Source: DASXYG01 sp036502625
GTDB lineage: Bacteria; Actinomycetota; Actinomycetes; Streptosporangiales; Streptosporangiaceae
Direction: 5' to 3'
NCBI GenBank assembly: GCA_036502625.1
Contig: DASXYG010000114.1
Coordinates: 1 to 64,000 of the forward strand
Length of the DNA stretch: 64,000 nt
Shown here: positions 53,552 to 62,537 of the stretch, piece by piece
Position numbering within the stretch: the stretch's first letter is position 1
Layout: each line of letters opens with the position of its first letter
Position numbers and translations under genes: made by a program
Notes under the pieces: generated by a model
What the model was told of the DNA's origin: nothing
The model's input: only the letters and a program-made list of their open reading frames with translations
Database searches by the model: none

Positions 53552-54721
53552 TCAGCGGACGTTCGAGCAGCTCCGCAGGTACTCCTCGCCCATCGTGAGG
53601 TGGTGGGTGCTGAGGAAGTCGACGCCCGCCTTGCGCTGGGCGCGCCAGGCGTCGCGGCGCTGCCCGGCCGAGCAGTATCCGATGAGGCAGTTGACGAAGC
53701 CGCCTTCACCGTTGATGCGGATCGTCCCGTCGGGGCCGCCCCAGAAGCGGAGCTTGTAGCCGTCCCGGTGGGCCTTGGCGACGAACCGGTCGAGGGAGCG
53801 CTGCTCGCCGGGGCTGATCTTGCCGTCCTTGTTCTTGTCGCCGCAGCCCTGCCCGCCGAACTGGCTGTTCCACTGCGCGTTGATCACGGTGAAGTTCCTG
53901 GCGTACGCGGCGTTGTAGTGCGGGCTTGCGGGGTCGAGACGCGGCGGGATCTTGCAGCCCGGTGCGGCCGGGGTGTCGAAGGTGACGTTCGGTGGCTGCC
54001 TGCCGATCGCGTTCTTGGGGCGGCCGCCGCTGACCACCACGTCGACGCTCGGCGGCAGCTCCTTGACCTCCCGCGTGATCGCCCTCCACGCGGCGGGGTC
54101 CTGCTTCTGCTTCTGCTCGATGACGAGCTGGAAGTGCTGGTCGCGGCCCGCGTAGATGGGCCCGCCGTTCTGGCGGGCGCGGGCCGCCAGCTTCTTGGTG
54201 TACAGGTCGCGGAGGGTGCCGCGGGCTCCGGGGCTGCGGCACGGCGAGTGGGGGTCGCGGCCGCACTGGAAGGCGGGGTCGGCGTGCGAGACCCACAGCC
54301 TGCCGTTCCGGTCCGCCCACACGTCCGCTTCGACGCTGACGGCGCCGTGGTGCAGCGCGTCGTCGAGGGGGTGCTTGTTCTCGTAGTCGTTGTGCGCGTG
54401 CAGGCCCTCGGTCCAGGCGTGCTTCGTGTTCGGGTCGCAGGTCGGACGCGGAATGGGCGGGCGGGGGCCGGGATAGGCGGCCGCGGTCGTCCTGGCCCGC
54501 TGCGGTACGGGGCCGGCCGGCTTCGCGGCGTCCGCGTGGACCGGGGCCGCGAACGGGCAGTTCTTCCCGCCGACGATCCGGCACAGCACCGCCGTGCATC
54601 CGGAGGCGACCGTGCCGCCGACCCCGGTGGCGGCCAGGCCGGCGAGGATCACCGCGGCGAGGACGCCAAGGGCGAGGTACTCCATGTATGACGCACCCCG
54701 GTCCGACCGGCCCCGCCGCAT
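53552..54721 (-). CDS. Secreted glycerophosphodiester-phosphodiesterase-like protein with pilin-type N-terminus
   Basis: 389 residues from ATG 54721 with GAGGGAG upstream; GTG-type upstream extension to 54760 is less likely. N-terminus SDRG-ASYMEYLALG plus VLAAVILAGLAATG fits the Flp prepilin consensus (cleavage after Gly9, Glu at +5, Tyr at +6). After a Cys/Pro-rich linker, the TIM-barrel phosphodiesterase begins: GLHAHNDYENKHPLDDAL (His108/His110), VSVEADVW (Glu131, Asp133), WVSHADP (His146). It probably cleaves phospholipid headgroups or wall teichoic polymers outside the membrane. Shares its N-terminal module with the calpain-like protease. Confidence 0.85.
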   Translation of the reverse strand: MRRGRSDRGASYMEYLALGVLAAVILAGLAATGVGGTVASGCTAVLCRIVGGKNCPFAAPVHADAAKPAGPVPQRARTTAAAYPGPRPPIPRPTCDPNTKHAWTEGLHAHNDYENKHPLDDALHHGAVSVEADVWADRNGRLWVSHADPAFQCGRDPHSPCRSPGARGTLRDLYTKKLAARARQNGGPIYAGRDQHFQLVIEQKQKQDPAAWRAITREVKELPPSVDVVVSGGRPKNAIGRQPPNVTFDTPAAPGCKIPPRLDPASPHYNAAYARNFTVINAQWNSQFGGQGCGDKNKDGKISPGEQRSLDRFVAKAHRDGYKLRFWGGPDGTIRINGEGGFVNCLIGYCSAGQRRDAWRAQRKAGVDFLSTHHLTMGEEYLRSCSNVR

Positions 54722-54805
54722 CCCACTCCCTCGCCCGATTTCCGGACGATCTTCGTCCACCGCCGGGACGCGCGGCCAGGGCCCACGGACCTATTGACGC
54801 CGCCA

Positions 54806-54872
54806 TTGACGCACCGGCGCGCCGCGGCCTAGCGTTCTTGATGCGCACAGGTGTGCGCTATGCGAACGTTCG
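54806..54872 (+). promoter_or_regulatory. Promoter and IclR-type operator before pcaI
   Basis: TTGACG (54806-54811), 18 bp and TAGCGT (54830-54835) form a promoter. Just downstream lie GCGCACA-GG-TGTGCGC (54843-54858), the site GTGCG-N5-CGAAC (54853-54867) and the palindrome CGAACGTTCG (54863-54872). On the other strand the middle site reads GTTCG-N5-CGCAC, like PcaU/PcaR sites I remember. Binding by the IclR protein at 57765 is inference. Confidence 0.55.
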
Positions 54873-54888
54873 AGGAGTGGTGCCGCGG

Positions 54889-55704
54889 ATGAGGGCGACG
54901 GTCATGGAGCTGGACGCGGCGGTCGCCGCGCTGGTCAACGACGGCGACACGGTCGCGCTTGAGGGGTTCACGCACCTCATTCCGGTCGCGGCCGGGCATG
55001 AGGTGATCCGGCAGGGGCGGCGCGGCCTGACGCTCGTCCGCATGACGCCGGACATCGTGTACGACCAGATGATCGGGGCGGGCTGCGCGCGGAAGCTGGT
55101 GTTCTCCTGGGGCGGCAACCCCGGCGTGGGGTCGCTGCACCGGTTCAGGGACGCCATCGAGCACGGCTGGCCGGGGCCGCTGGAGATCGAGGAGCACAGC
55201 CACGCCGGCATGGCGAACCGCTACGCCGCGGGCGCGTCCGGGCTGCCGTTCGCGGTGCTGCGCGGCTACCTCGGCACCGACCTCCCCCGGCACACCCCCA
55301 ACATCAAGACCGTGACCTGCCCGTTCACCGGCGAGGAGCTGGCCGCGGTGCCGGCGCTCAACCCGGACGTCACGATCATCCACGCGCAGTGCGCCGACCG
55401 CGACGGCAACGTGCAGATGTGGGGGCTGACCGGCATCCAGAAGGAGGCCGCGCTCGCCGCGCGGCGCTGCCTGGTCACCGTCGAGGAGATCGTCGACCGC
55501 CTGGAACCGCGGCCCGGCGCCGTGGTGCTGCCGTCGTGGGCGGTCACTGCGGTCGCCGCCGCGCCCGGCGGCGCGCGCCCGTCGTACGCGGACGGCTACT
55601 ACGACCGCGACAACGCCGCCTACCAGGCATGGGACGCCGTCGCCCGCGACCGGGACGCGTTCACGACGTGGCTCGGCGACGAGGTCATGGGGGTGCGCGC
55701 ATGA
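54889..55704 (+). CDS. pcaI: 3-oxoadipate CoA-transferase subunit A
   Basis: 271 residues from ATG 54889 (MRATVMELDAAVAALVND). Near-identical in pattern to CatI/PcaI: DGDTVALEGFTHLIPVAAGHEVIRQ, LTLVRMTPDIVYDQMIGAG, SWGGNPGVGSLHRFRDA and HAQCADRDGNVQMWG. With PcaJ it transfers CoA from succinyl-CoA to 3-oxoadipate in the beta-ketoadipate pathway of aromatic breakdown. ATGA overlap with pcaJ. Promoter and operator-like palindromes lie upstream. Confidence 0.92.
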   Translation: MRATVMELDAAVAALVNDGDTVALEGFTHLIPVAAGHEVIRQGRRGLTLVRMTPDIVYDQMIGAGCARKLVFSWGGNPGVGSLHRFRDAIEHGWPGPLEIEEHSHAGMANRYAAGASGLPFAVLRGYLGTDLPRHTPNIKTVTCPFTGEELAAVPALNPDVTIIHAQCADRDGNVQMWGLTGIQKEAALAARRCLVTVEEIVDRLEPRPGAVVLPSWAVTAVAAAPGGARPSYADGYYDRDNAAYQAWDAVARDRDAFTTWLGDEVMGVRA

Positions 55705-56462
55705 GCGACTACACCTCCGACGAGATGATGACGGTCGCGGCGGCGCGCGCGCTCACCGACGGCGTGGTCTGCTTCGTCGGTATCGGCCTGCCGTCCACGG
55801 CCGCCAACCTGGCCCGGCGCACGCACGCGCCCGGCGTCGTGATGATCTACGAATCGGGCGCGCTCGGCGCGAAGCCCGGCTGGCTGCCGCTGTCCATCGG
55901 CGACGGCGTGCTCGCCGACACCGCCGACTCCGTGGTCAGCGTGCCCGAGGTGTTCAACTACTGGCTCCAGCCCGGCCGCATCGACGTCGGGTTCCTCGGC
56001 GCCGCGCAGATCGACCGCTTCGGCAACATCAACACCACCGTGATCGGCGACTACGCGGACCCGAAGGTGCGGCTTCCCGGGGCGGGCGGCGCGCCGGAGA
56101 TCGCGGCGTCCTGCGGCGAGGTCATCGTGATCGTCCGGCAGTCGGCGCGGGCGTTCGTCGACCGGGTCGACTTCGTCACGTCGTTCGGCTACGGGCGCGG
56201 CCCCGGCGAGCGCGCCCGCTACGGCATGCGCGGCGGCGGGCCGCGCAAGGTCATCACCGACCTCGGCGTCCTGGAACCCGACCCGGCGACGGCCGAGCTG
56301 ACGCTGACCCGGCTGCACCCCGGCGTGACCGCCGAGCAGGCGCGCGCCGCCACCGGCTGGGACCTCGCCGCGTCCCCCGGCCTGACCACCGAGCCCGCGC
56401 CGACGGAGGCCGAGCTCACCGCGCTGCGCGAACTGAAGGAAGCAGGTACGGCGAATGTCTGA
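55701..56462 (+). CDS. pcaJ: 3-oxoadipate CoA-transferase subunit B
   Basis: 253 residues. CatJ/PcaJ signature: MMTVAAARALTDGVVCFVGIGLPSTAANLARRTH, the catalytic Glu in VMIYESGALGAKP, VGFLGAAQIDRFGNINTTVIGDY and LPGAGGAPEIA. Overlaps pcaI by 4 bp and pcaF by 8 bp, so the three genes are translationally linked and run in pathway order. Confidence 0.92.
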   Translation: MSDYTSDEMMTVAAARALTDGVVCFVGIGLPSTAANLARRTHAPGVVMIYESGALGAKPGWLPLSIGDGVLADTADSVVSVPEVFNYWLQPGRIDVGFLGAAQIDRFGNINTTVIGDYADPKVRLPGAGGAPEIAASCGEVIVIVRQSARAFVDRVDFVTSFGYGRGPGERARYGMRGGGPRKVITDLGVLEPDPATAELTLTRLHPGVTAEQARAATGWDLAASPGLTTEPAPTEAELTALRELKEAGTANV

Positions 56463-57633
56463 CGCGTACGTCATCGACGCGGTCCGCACCCCCGTCGGCC
56501 GCCACGGCGGCGCCCTCGCCGGGGTGCGCCCCGACGACCTGGCCGCGACCGTCATCCGGGAGCTGGTCGCGCGCACCCCCGGGCTTGACCCGGTGCGCGT
56601 GGACGACGTGTACTTCGGCGACGCCAACGGCGCCGGGGAGGACAACCGGAACGTGGCCCGCATGGCGGCGCTGCTCGCCGGGCTGCCGACGAGCGTGCCC
56701 GGCGCCACCGTGAACCGGTTGTGCGGCTCCGGCATGGAGGCGGCCATCGGCGCCAGCCGCGCGGTCGCCGCCGGGGACGCCGAGCTGACCATCGCCGGCG
56801 GCGTGGAGTCGATGAGCCGCGCCCCGTGGGTGATGCTCAAGCCGGACCGCCCGTACGCGCGCGGCCACGAGACGCTGTGGTCCTCGACGCTCGGCTGGCG
56901 CATGGTCAACCCGGAGATGCGCGACGAGTGGACCGTGTCGCTCGGCGAGGGCGCGGAGATCCTCGCCGACCGGTACACGATCACCCGGGAGGCGCAGGAC
57001 GCGTTCGCGCTGCGCAGCCACCAGCGGGCGGCCGCCGCGTGGGACGCGGGCGTGTTCGACGGGGAGATCGTCGCGGTACCGGGCGCCGACCTCGACCGCG
57101 ACGAGTGCGTACGCCCGGACAGCAGCCTGGAGAAGCTGGCGAAGCTGCGCCCGGTGTTCCGCAAGGACGGCACGGTCACGGCGGGCAACTCCTCGCCGCT
57201 GAACGACGGCTCCGCGGCGCTGCTCATCGGCGACGCGGCCGCCGCGGAATCCGTCGGCCGCACCCCGATCGCGCGGATCGCGGCCCGCGCCGTAGCCGCG
57301 GTGGACCCGCAGGTGTTCGGCATCGGCCCGGTCGAGGCGGGGCGTACGGCGCTGAAGCGCGCCGGCATCGGGTGGGGCGACCTGAAGGCGGTGGAGCTGA
57401 ACGAGGCGTTCGCCGCGCAGTCGCTGGCCTGCCTGGCCGAGTGGCCGGACCTCGACCCGGAGATCGTGAACGTCAACGGCGGCGCCATCGCGATCGGCCA
57501 CCCGCTGGGCTGCTCGGGGGCCCGCATCCTCGGTTCCCTGGCCCACGAGCTGAAGCGCCGCGGCGGCGGCTACGGCCTGGCCGCGCTGTGCATCGGGGTG
57601 GGCCAGGGGCTTGCCGTGGTGCTGGAGGCCTGA
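56455..57633 (+). CDS. pcaF: Beta-ketoadipyl-CoA thiolase
   Basis: 392 residues. Thiolase with acylated Cys90 (VNRLCGSGMEAA), NEAFAAQ, catalytic His in GHPLG and Cys in GCSGARILG. The stretch GDANGAGEDNRNVARMAALLAGLP is typical of PcaF. It splits beta-ketoadipyl-CoA to succinyl-CoA and acetyl-CoA. Last of the pcaIJF unit; a hairpin follows and then the IclR gene. Confidence 0.93.
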   Translation: MSDAYVIDAVRTPVGRHGGALAGVRPDDLAATVIRELVARTPGLDPVRVDDVYFGDANGAGEDNRNVARMAALLAGLPTSVPGATVNRLCGSGMEAAIGASRAVAAGDAELTIAGGVESMSRAPWVMLKPDRPYARGHETLWSSTLGWRMVNPEMRDEWTVSLGEGAEILADRYTITREAQDAFALRSHQRAAAAWDAGVFDGEIVAVPGADLDRDECVRPDSSLEKLAKLRPVFRKDGTVTAGNSSPLNDGSAALLIGDAAAAESVGRTPIARIAARAVAAVDPQVFGIGPVEAGRTALKRAGIGWGDLKAVELNEAFAAQSLACLAEWPDLDPEIVNVNGGAIAIGHPLGCSGARILGSLAHELKRRGGGYGLAALCIGVGQGLAVVLEA

Positions 57634-57654
57634 CGGCGCTTCCTGCGAGCCGGA

Positions 57655-57694
57655 GTGGCGGGGCCGGAGCCGAAAGGGGCCCCGGCCCCGCCAC
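57655..57694 (+). terminator. Hairpin after pcaF
   Basis: GTGGCGGGGCCGG (57655-57667) and CCGGCCCCGCCAC (57682-57694) form a 13-bp stem with a 14-nt loop, 21 bp past the pcaF stop. No T-tract. Confidence 0.6.
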
Positions 57695-57764
57695 CCGCAA
57701 TCTTCGCGGTTGTCAAGGGGGGCCGGAAGACCCCGCACAAGATCTGTGGATAACGGGAGGCCGG

Positions 57765-58565
57765 ATGCCGGACGGGGAGGAGCGCGGCGCCCACTTCGTG
57801 CAGTCGCTGGAGCGGGGGCTCGCGGTCATCCGGGCGTTCGACGCGGACCACGTCGAGCTGACGCTGTCCGATGTCGCGCGGGCGACGGGGCTGACCCGGG
57901 CGGCGGCGCGGCGGTTCCTGCTGACCCTCGCGGACCTCGGCTACGTCCGTACGGACGGGCGGCTGTTCGCGCTCACGCCGCGCGTCCTCGAACTCGGCTA
58001 CGCGTACCTGTCGGGGCTGTCGCTGTCGGAGATCGCACAGCCGCACCTGGAGCGGCTCGCCGCGCACGTCCACGAGTCGACCTCGGTCTCGGTGCTGGAC
58101 GGCGCGGACATCGTGTACGTCGCGCGGGTGCCGGTCTCGCGGATCATGACGGTCGGCATCAACCTCGGCACCCGCTTCCCCGCGCACGCGACCTCGATGG
58201 GCCGCGTCCTCCTCGCCGCGCTCACCCCGGACGACCTGGCCGCCCACCTCGACGGCGCCGAGCTCACCCGCCTCACCCCCGGCACCATCGCCACCCGCGC
58301 CGACCTGACCGCCGAGCTCGCCCGCGTACGCCACCAGGGACACGCCCTGGTCGACCAGGAACTCGAAGCGGGCCTCCGCTCCATCGCGGTCCCCTTGCAC
58401 GACCGCAACGCCCACGTGGTCGCGGCCCTCAACATCTCCACCCACGCGAGCCGCACCACCGTCGCCGCCGTACGCCGCACCCTCCTCCCCGCCCTCCAGG
58501 CCACCGCCGGATCCATCGAGTCCGACCTCTCCGCCGCCCCCGCCACCCACACCCGCGGCGCCTGA
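57765..58565 (+). CDS. IclR-family regulator, PcaR-like
   Basis: 266 residues from ATG 57765 with GGGAGG upstream. N-terminal winged helix: FVQSLERGLAVIRAFDADHVELTLSDVARATGLTRAAARRFLLTLADLGYV. The C-terminal effector domain has VARVPVSRIMTVGINLGTRFPAHATSMGRVLLA and GHALVDQELEAGLRSIAVPL, like the PcaU/PobR/PcaR clade that responds to protocatechuate or beta-ketoadipate. Placed directly after pcaF, it likely controls pcaIJF through the site before pcaI. Confidence 0.9.
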   Translation: MPDGEERGAHFVQSLERGLAVIRAFDADHVELTLSDVARATGLTRAAARRFLLTLADLGYVRTDGRLFALTPRVLELGYAYLSGLSLSEIAQPHLERLAAHVHESTSVSVLDGADIVYVARVPVSRIMTVGINLGTRFPAHATSMGRVLLAALTPDDLAAHLDGAELTRLTPGTIATRADLTAELARVRHQGHALVDQELEAGLRSIAVPLHDRNAHVVAALNISTHASRTTVAAVRRTLLPALQATAGSIESDLSAAPATHTRGA

Positions 58566-58663
58566 CCACACCCCCCGCCCGCCCGCGATCCCCTCTTCCA
58601 AATGCCCGGTTTCTGCCGCATAGTGACGGTCGGGGCCTCGGTGTGAGAGCTGGAGGAGGGCCG

Positions 58664-59716
58664 GTGGCGGACGCGGTCGTCGGGATCGTCGCGAATCCGC
58701 TGTCCGGTCGGGACATCCGGCGGCTCGTCGCGAAGGCGTCCGTCTTCCCGACCGCCGAGAAGGCCAACATGGTGCAGCGGGTGATCACCGCGTGCGCGGC
58801 CGTCTCCGTGGACCGGGTGCTGCTGAACACCGACCTCGGCGGGATCTCCGCCGCGGTCCTGCGCGCGCTGCGCACCCGGCGCCCGTCCGAGCCGCGCTGG
58901 CCGGACGTCGAGTTCCTCGAGACGGAGCGGATCACGCAGAGCGCCGCGGACACCACCGAGGCGGTCGCCCGGATGCGGGCCGCGGGCGCGCGGGTGGTCG
59001 TCTGCCTTGGCGGCGACGGCACCGCCCGCGTCGCCGCCGCGGCCTGCGGCGACACCCCGCTGCTCGCGCTGTCCACCGGCACGAACAACGCGTTCCCGCG
59101 CATGCGCGAGGCCACCGTGGCGGGGCTGGCCGCCGGTCTGCTGGCCACCGGCGCCGTCGAGCCCGGCCCGCCCGCGACCCGCCGCGCGCCCGTCCTGGAG
59201 GTCACCGCGGCCGGGCGTACGGAGATCGCGCTCGTGGACGTCGCCGTCAGCGCCGCCGGGCACATCGGGTCGCGCGCGCTGTGGGACCCGTCCGCGCTGA
59301 CCGAGCTGTACTGCGCGTTCGCCGAGCCGGACGGCATCGGCCTGTCGAGCGTCGCCGGGCTGCTGTGCCCGAGCCCGCGCACCGAGCCCGACGGCGTGGC
59401 GCTGCGCCTCGGCGCCCCGGACGGCTGCCCCGCCGTCGTCCGCGCGCCCATCGCCCCGGGCCTGGTCGCGGACGTCGGCGTCCGCGACTGGCGCCCGTTC
59501 CCGTCCGGCACGACCCGCCCGATCGACGCCGAACGCGGCGTGATCGCGGTCGACGGCGAACGCGAGATCGAGTTCCGCGCCGCGGCCGAGGCCGCGCCCG
59601 GGGAACGACCGTACGTACGGCTGCGGCCCGATGGGCCGCTGTGCGTTGATGTGCCCGCCGTGCTGGCCGCCGCGGCCGCGCGGGGGCTGCTCACCGAGAA
59701 TGGGAGGAAAGCGTGA
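58664..59716 (+). CDS. acoX: AcoX-like ATP-NAD kinase-family protein
   Basis: 350 residues from GTG 58664 with GGAGGAGGG upstream. ATP-NAD/diacylglycerol-kinase-like fold: VGIVANPLSGRDIRRLVAKA, VVVCLGGDGTARVAAAA and LLALSTGTNNAFPRMREATVAGLAAGLL. In acetoin operons this gene is named acoX; its exact reaction is not settled. First gene of the operon; overlaps the SDR gene by 4 bp (GTGA). Confidence 0.88.
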   Translation: MADAVVGIVANPLSGRDIRRLVAKASVFPTAEKANMVQRVITACAAVSVDRVLLNTDLGGISAAVLRALRTRRPSEPRWPDVEFLETERITQSAADTTEAVARMRAAGARVVVCLGGDGTARVAAAACGDTPLLALSTGTNNAFPRMREATVAGLAAGLLATGAVEPGPPATRRAPVLEVTAAGRTEIALVDVAVSAAGHIGSRALWDPSALTELYCAFAEPDGIGLSSVAGLLCPSPRTEPDGVALRLGAPDGCPAVVRAPIAPGLVADVGVRDWRPFPSGTTRPIDAERGVIAVDGEREIEFRAAAEAAPGERPYVRLRPDGPLCVDVPAVLAAAAARGLLTENGRKA

Positions 59717-60492
59717 CGATCGAGGGAAAGGTCGCCCTGGTCACCGGGGCGGGACGCGGGATCGGCCGGGCCATCGCACTACGGCTCGCGGCCGACGGGG
59801 CCGACGTCGCCGTGGTCGACATCGACGCCGACAACGCGGCGGCGGTGGCCAAGGAGATCACCGGACTCGGGCGCCGCGCGGTCGCCGTACGGGCCGACGT
59901 CACCGATCGCGGCGCCGTGTTCGGGGTCGTCGACACCGCGGTCGCGGAGCTCGGCGGCCTGGACGTCATGGTGAACAACGCCGGGATCGTGCAGGCCAAA
60001 CCGATCCTGGAGACCACGCCCGCGGAGCTGCACACGATCTTCGCGGTGAACGTCTTCGGCGTCGTGTACGGCATCCAGGCCGCCGCGACGCACCTGAAGG
60101 CGGCCGGAAAGCGCGGCAAGATCATCAACGCGGCCTCGATCGCGGGCCACCAGGGCAGCGGCAGCCTCGGCGCGTACGCCACGACGAAGTTCGGCGTCGT
60201 CGGGCTCACCCAGTCCGCGGCGAAGGAGCTGGCCGCCGACGGCATCACCGTCAACGCGTACTGCCCCGGCATCGTCGACACCACGATGTGGGACGTCATC
60301 GACGAGGGCATGGTCGAGCACCACCACACCGAGCCCGGCCAGGCCACCGCGGCCGCCGTCGCGGGGGTGCCGCTCGGCCGCATGCAGAAGCCCGACGACG
60401 TGGCGAGCCTCGTCTCCTACCTCGCCGGGCCCGACTCCGACTACATGACCGGCCAGTCCGTGGTGATCGACGGCGGCATGGTCATGCGCTGA
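59713..60492 (+). CDS. Short-chain dehydrogenase, acetoin/diacetyl reductase type
   Basis: 259 residues from GTG 59713. Rossmann motif VTGAGRGIGRAIAL, VNNAGIVQAKPI, catalytic Ser in INAASIAGHQG and Tyr-Lys in LGAYATTKFGVVGLTQ; GGMVMR at the end. The closest patterns are (S,S)-butanediol dehydrogenase/diacetyl reductase (BudC). It would convert 2,3-butanediol to acetoin for the dehydrogenase encoded downstream. Second gene of the acoX operon. Confidence 0.88.
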   Translation: MTIEGKVALVTGAGRGIGRAIALRLAADGADVAVVDIDADNAAAVAKEITGLGRRAVAVRADVTDRGAVFGVVDTAVAELGGLDVMVNNAGIVQAKPILETTPAELHTIFAVNVFGVVYGIQAAATHLKAAGKRGKIINAASIAGHQGSGSLGAYATTKFGVVGLTQSAAKELAADGITVNAYCPGIVDTTMWDVIDEGMVEHHHTEPGQATAAAVAGVPLGRMQKPDDVASLVSYLAGPDSDYMTGQSVVIDGGMVMR

Positions 60493-60512
60493 TCCCATCC
60501 GAGGAGGCCAGC

Positions 60513-61508
60513 ATGGCGGGTACGGTACCGGCCGACATCGCGGGCGCGCCCACATCCGAGACGCTGCTGCACGCGTACCGGACGATGCGCACGATCCGCG
60601 CGTTCGAGGACCGGGTGCACGAGGAGTTCGCGACCGGCGACATCCCCGGCTTCGTGCACCTGTACGCGGGTGAGGAGGCGTCGGCCACCGGCGTCTGCCT
60701 GCACCTGGACGACCGCGACACCATCGCGAGCACGCACCGCGGGCACGGCCACTGCATCGCCAAGGGCGTCGACCCCGTCGGGATGATGGCGGAGATCTTC
60801 GGCCGCCGCGACGGCGTGTGCCACGGCAAGGGCGGCTCCATGCACATCGCCGACCTCGGCAAGGGCATGCTCGGCGCGAACGGCATCGTCGGCGGCGGCC
60901 CGCCGCTGATCTGCGGCACGGCCCTGGCCGCGAAGCTGCAGCGTACGGGCGGGGTCGGGGTCGCGTTCTTCGGCGACGGCGCCAGCAACCAGGGCACCAC
61001 GCTGGAGGCGCTGAACCTCGCCGCGGTGTGGAACCTGCCCGCCGTGTTCGTCGCGGAGAACAACGGCTACGCGGAGGCCACCGCGAGCACCTGGTCGGTG
61101 GCCGCGGACAACATCGCCGACCGCGCGGACGGCTTCGGCATGCCCGGCGTGATCGTCGACGGCTTCGACTTCTTCGCCGTCCACGAGGCGGCGGGCGCGG
61201 CGATCGACCGGGCCCGCGAGGGCGGCGGCCCCACGCTGATCGAGGTGAAGTTCACCCGCTACTACGGCCACTTCGAGGGCGACCAGCAGACGTACCGCGC
61301 GGACGAGGTGGCCCGCGCCCGCGCCGAGTCCGACTGCCTGGAGCGCTTCCGCGCCCGGGTGACCGGGGACGGCGGCCTGGACGCGGCCCGGCTCGACGGC
61401 ATCGACGCGGAGATCGCCGCGCTCATCGACGGCGCCGTCGCGAAGGCGCGCGCCGGGGAGAAACCCGGCCCCGCCGACCTGGAAACCGACGTCTACATCC
61501 GGTACTGA
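60513..61508 (+). CDS. acoA: Acetoin dehydrogenase E1 alpha subunit
   Basis: 331 residues from ATG 60513 with GAGGAGG upstream. Thiamine-diphosphate E1 alpha: GHGHCIAKGVDPVGMMAEIFGRRDGVCHGKGGSMH, ThDP motif FFGDGASNQGTTLEALNLAAVWNLPAVFVAENN. It decarboxylates acetoin with E1 beta and passes an acetyl group to lipoate. Spacing to acoB is 11 bp. The pattern is closer to acetoin than to branched-chain or pyruvate E1, supported by acoX and the E2 fused to a hydrolase. Confidence 0.92.
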   Translation: MAGTVPADIAGAPTSETLLHAYRTMRTIRAFEDRVHEEFATGDIPGFVHLYAGEEASATGVCLHLDDRDTIASTHRGHGHCIAKGVDPVGMMAEIFGRRDGVCHGKGGSMHIADLGKGMLGANGIVGGGPPLICGTALAAKLQRTGGVGVAFFGDGASNQGTTLEALNLAAVWNLPAVFVAENNGYAEATASTWSVAADNIADRADGFGMPGVIVDGFDFFAVHEAAGAAIDRAREGGGPTLIEVKFTRYYGHFEGDQQTYRADEVARARAESDCLERFRARVTGDGGLDAARLDGIDAEIAALIDGAVAKARAGEKPGPADLETDVYIRY

Positions 61509-61519
61509 GGAGGCCCGCC

Positions 61520-62533
61520 ATGGCCCGTACGATCAGCTACCGCGAGGCGGTCAACGAGGCGCTGGCCCAGGAGATGGCGCGCGACGAGCGGGTCATCGTG
61601 ATGGGCGAGGACAACTCCGGCGGCACCGGCGCGCCCGGCGAGGACGACGCGTGGGGCGGCGCGCTCGGCGTCACGAAGGGCCTGCACACCCGGTTCCCCG
61701 ACCGCGTGCTCGACACCCCGATCTCGGAGTCGGCGTTCGTCGGCGCGGCCATCGGCGCCGCGACGCGCGGCATGCGGCCGGTCGCCGAGCTGATGTTCAT
61801 CGACTTCATGGGCGTCTGCTTCGACCAGATCTACAACCAGGCCGCGAAGTTCCGCTACATGTTCGGCGGCAAGGCCGTCACCCCGGTGGTGATCCGCACG
61901 ATGTACGGTGCGGGGCTGCGCGCCGCCGCCCAGCACTCGCAGGCGCTGTACCCGATGTTCACGCACATCCCGGGGCTGAAGGTCGTGCTGCCGTCCTCGC
62001 CGTACGACGCGAAGGGCCTGCTCGTCCAGGCGATTCGCGACGACGATCCAGTGATCTTCTGCGAGCACAAGGCGATGTACGACACCACCGGCGACGTGCC
62101 CGAGGAGGCGTACACGATCCCGTTCGGCGAGGCCAACGTGGCCCGCGAGGGCGGCGACGCGACCATCGTGGCGTTCGGCCGCATGGTCACCGTGGCCCTG
62201 GAGGCGGCCGCGGCGCTGGCCCGCGACGGCGTGGAGTGCGAGGTCATCGACCCGCGGACGACCAGCCCGCTGGACGCGGACACGATCCTGGAGAGCGTCG
62301 AGAACACCGGGCGGCTCGTCGTCGTGGACGAGGCCACGCCCCGCTGCGGCATGGCCGCCGACATCGCGGCGCTCGCCGCCCGCGACGCGTTCGGCTCGCT
62401 GCGCGCCCCCGTGCAGACGGTGACCGCGCCGCACACGCCCGTACCGTTCGCCGACACCCTGGAGGACCTCTACGTCCCCGACGCGCAGGCCGTGGTGAAC
62501 GCGGTGAAGGCGGCTACCGGGTGGAAGCGGTGA
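61520..62533 (+). CDS. acoB: Acetoin dehydrogenase E1 beta subunit
   Basis: 337 residues from ATG 61520. Transketolase-like E1 beta: VNEALAQEMARDERVIVMGEDN, DTPISESAFVGAAIGAA, RPVAELMFIDFMGVCFDQIYNQAAKFRYMFGG and AAQHSQALYPMFTHIPGLKVVLPSSPYDAKGLL. It completes the thiamine-diphosphate site with AcoA. GTG of acoC follows after 4 bp. The operon contains no E3 within the window. Confidence 0.93.
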   Translation: MARTISYREAVNEALAQEMARDERVIVMGEDNSGGTGAPGEDDAWGGALGVTKGLHTRFPDRVLDTPISESAFVGAAIGAATRGMRPVAELMFIDFMGVCFDQIYNQAAKFRYMFGGKAVTPVVIRTMYGAGLRAAAQHSQALYPMFTHIPGLKVVLPSSPYDAKGLLVQAIRDDDPVIFCEHKAMYDTTGDVPEEAYTIPFGEANVAREGGDATIVAFGRMVTVALEAAAALARDGVECEVIDPRTTSPLDADTILESVENTGRLVVVDEATPRCGMAADIAALAARDAFGSLRAPVQTVTAPHTPVPFADTLEDLYVPDAQAVVNAVKAATGWKR

Positions 62534-62537
62534 TCGC

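Noticed and set aside
54688..54888. Upstream extension of pcaI
   Set aside because: It crosses the promoter and operator-like palindromes and has no similarity to CatI/PcaI N-termini.
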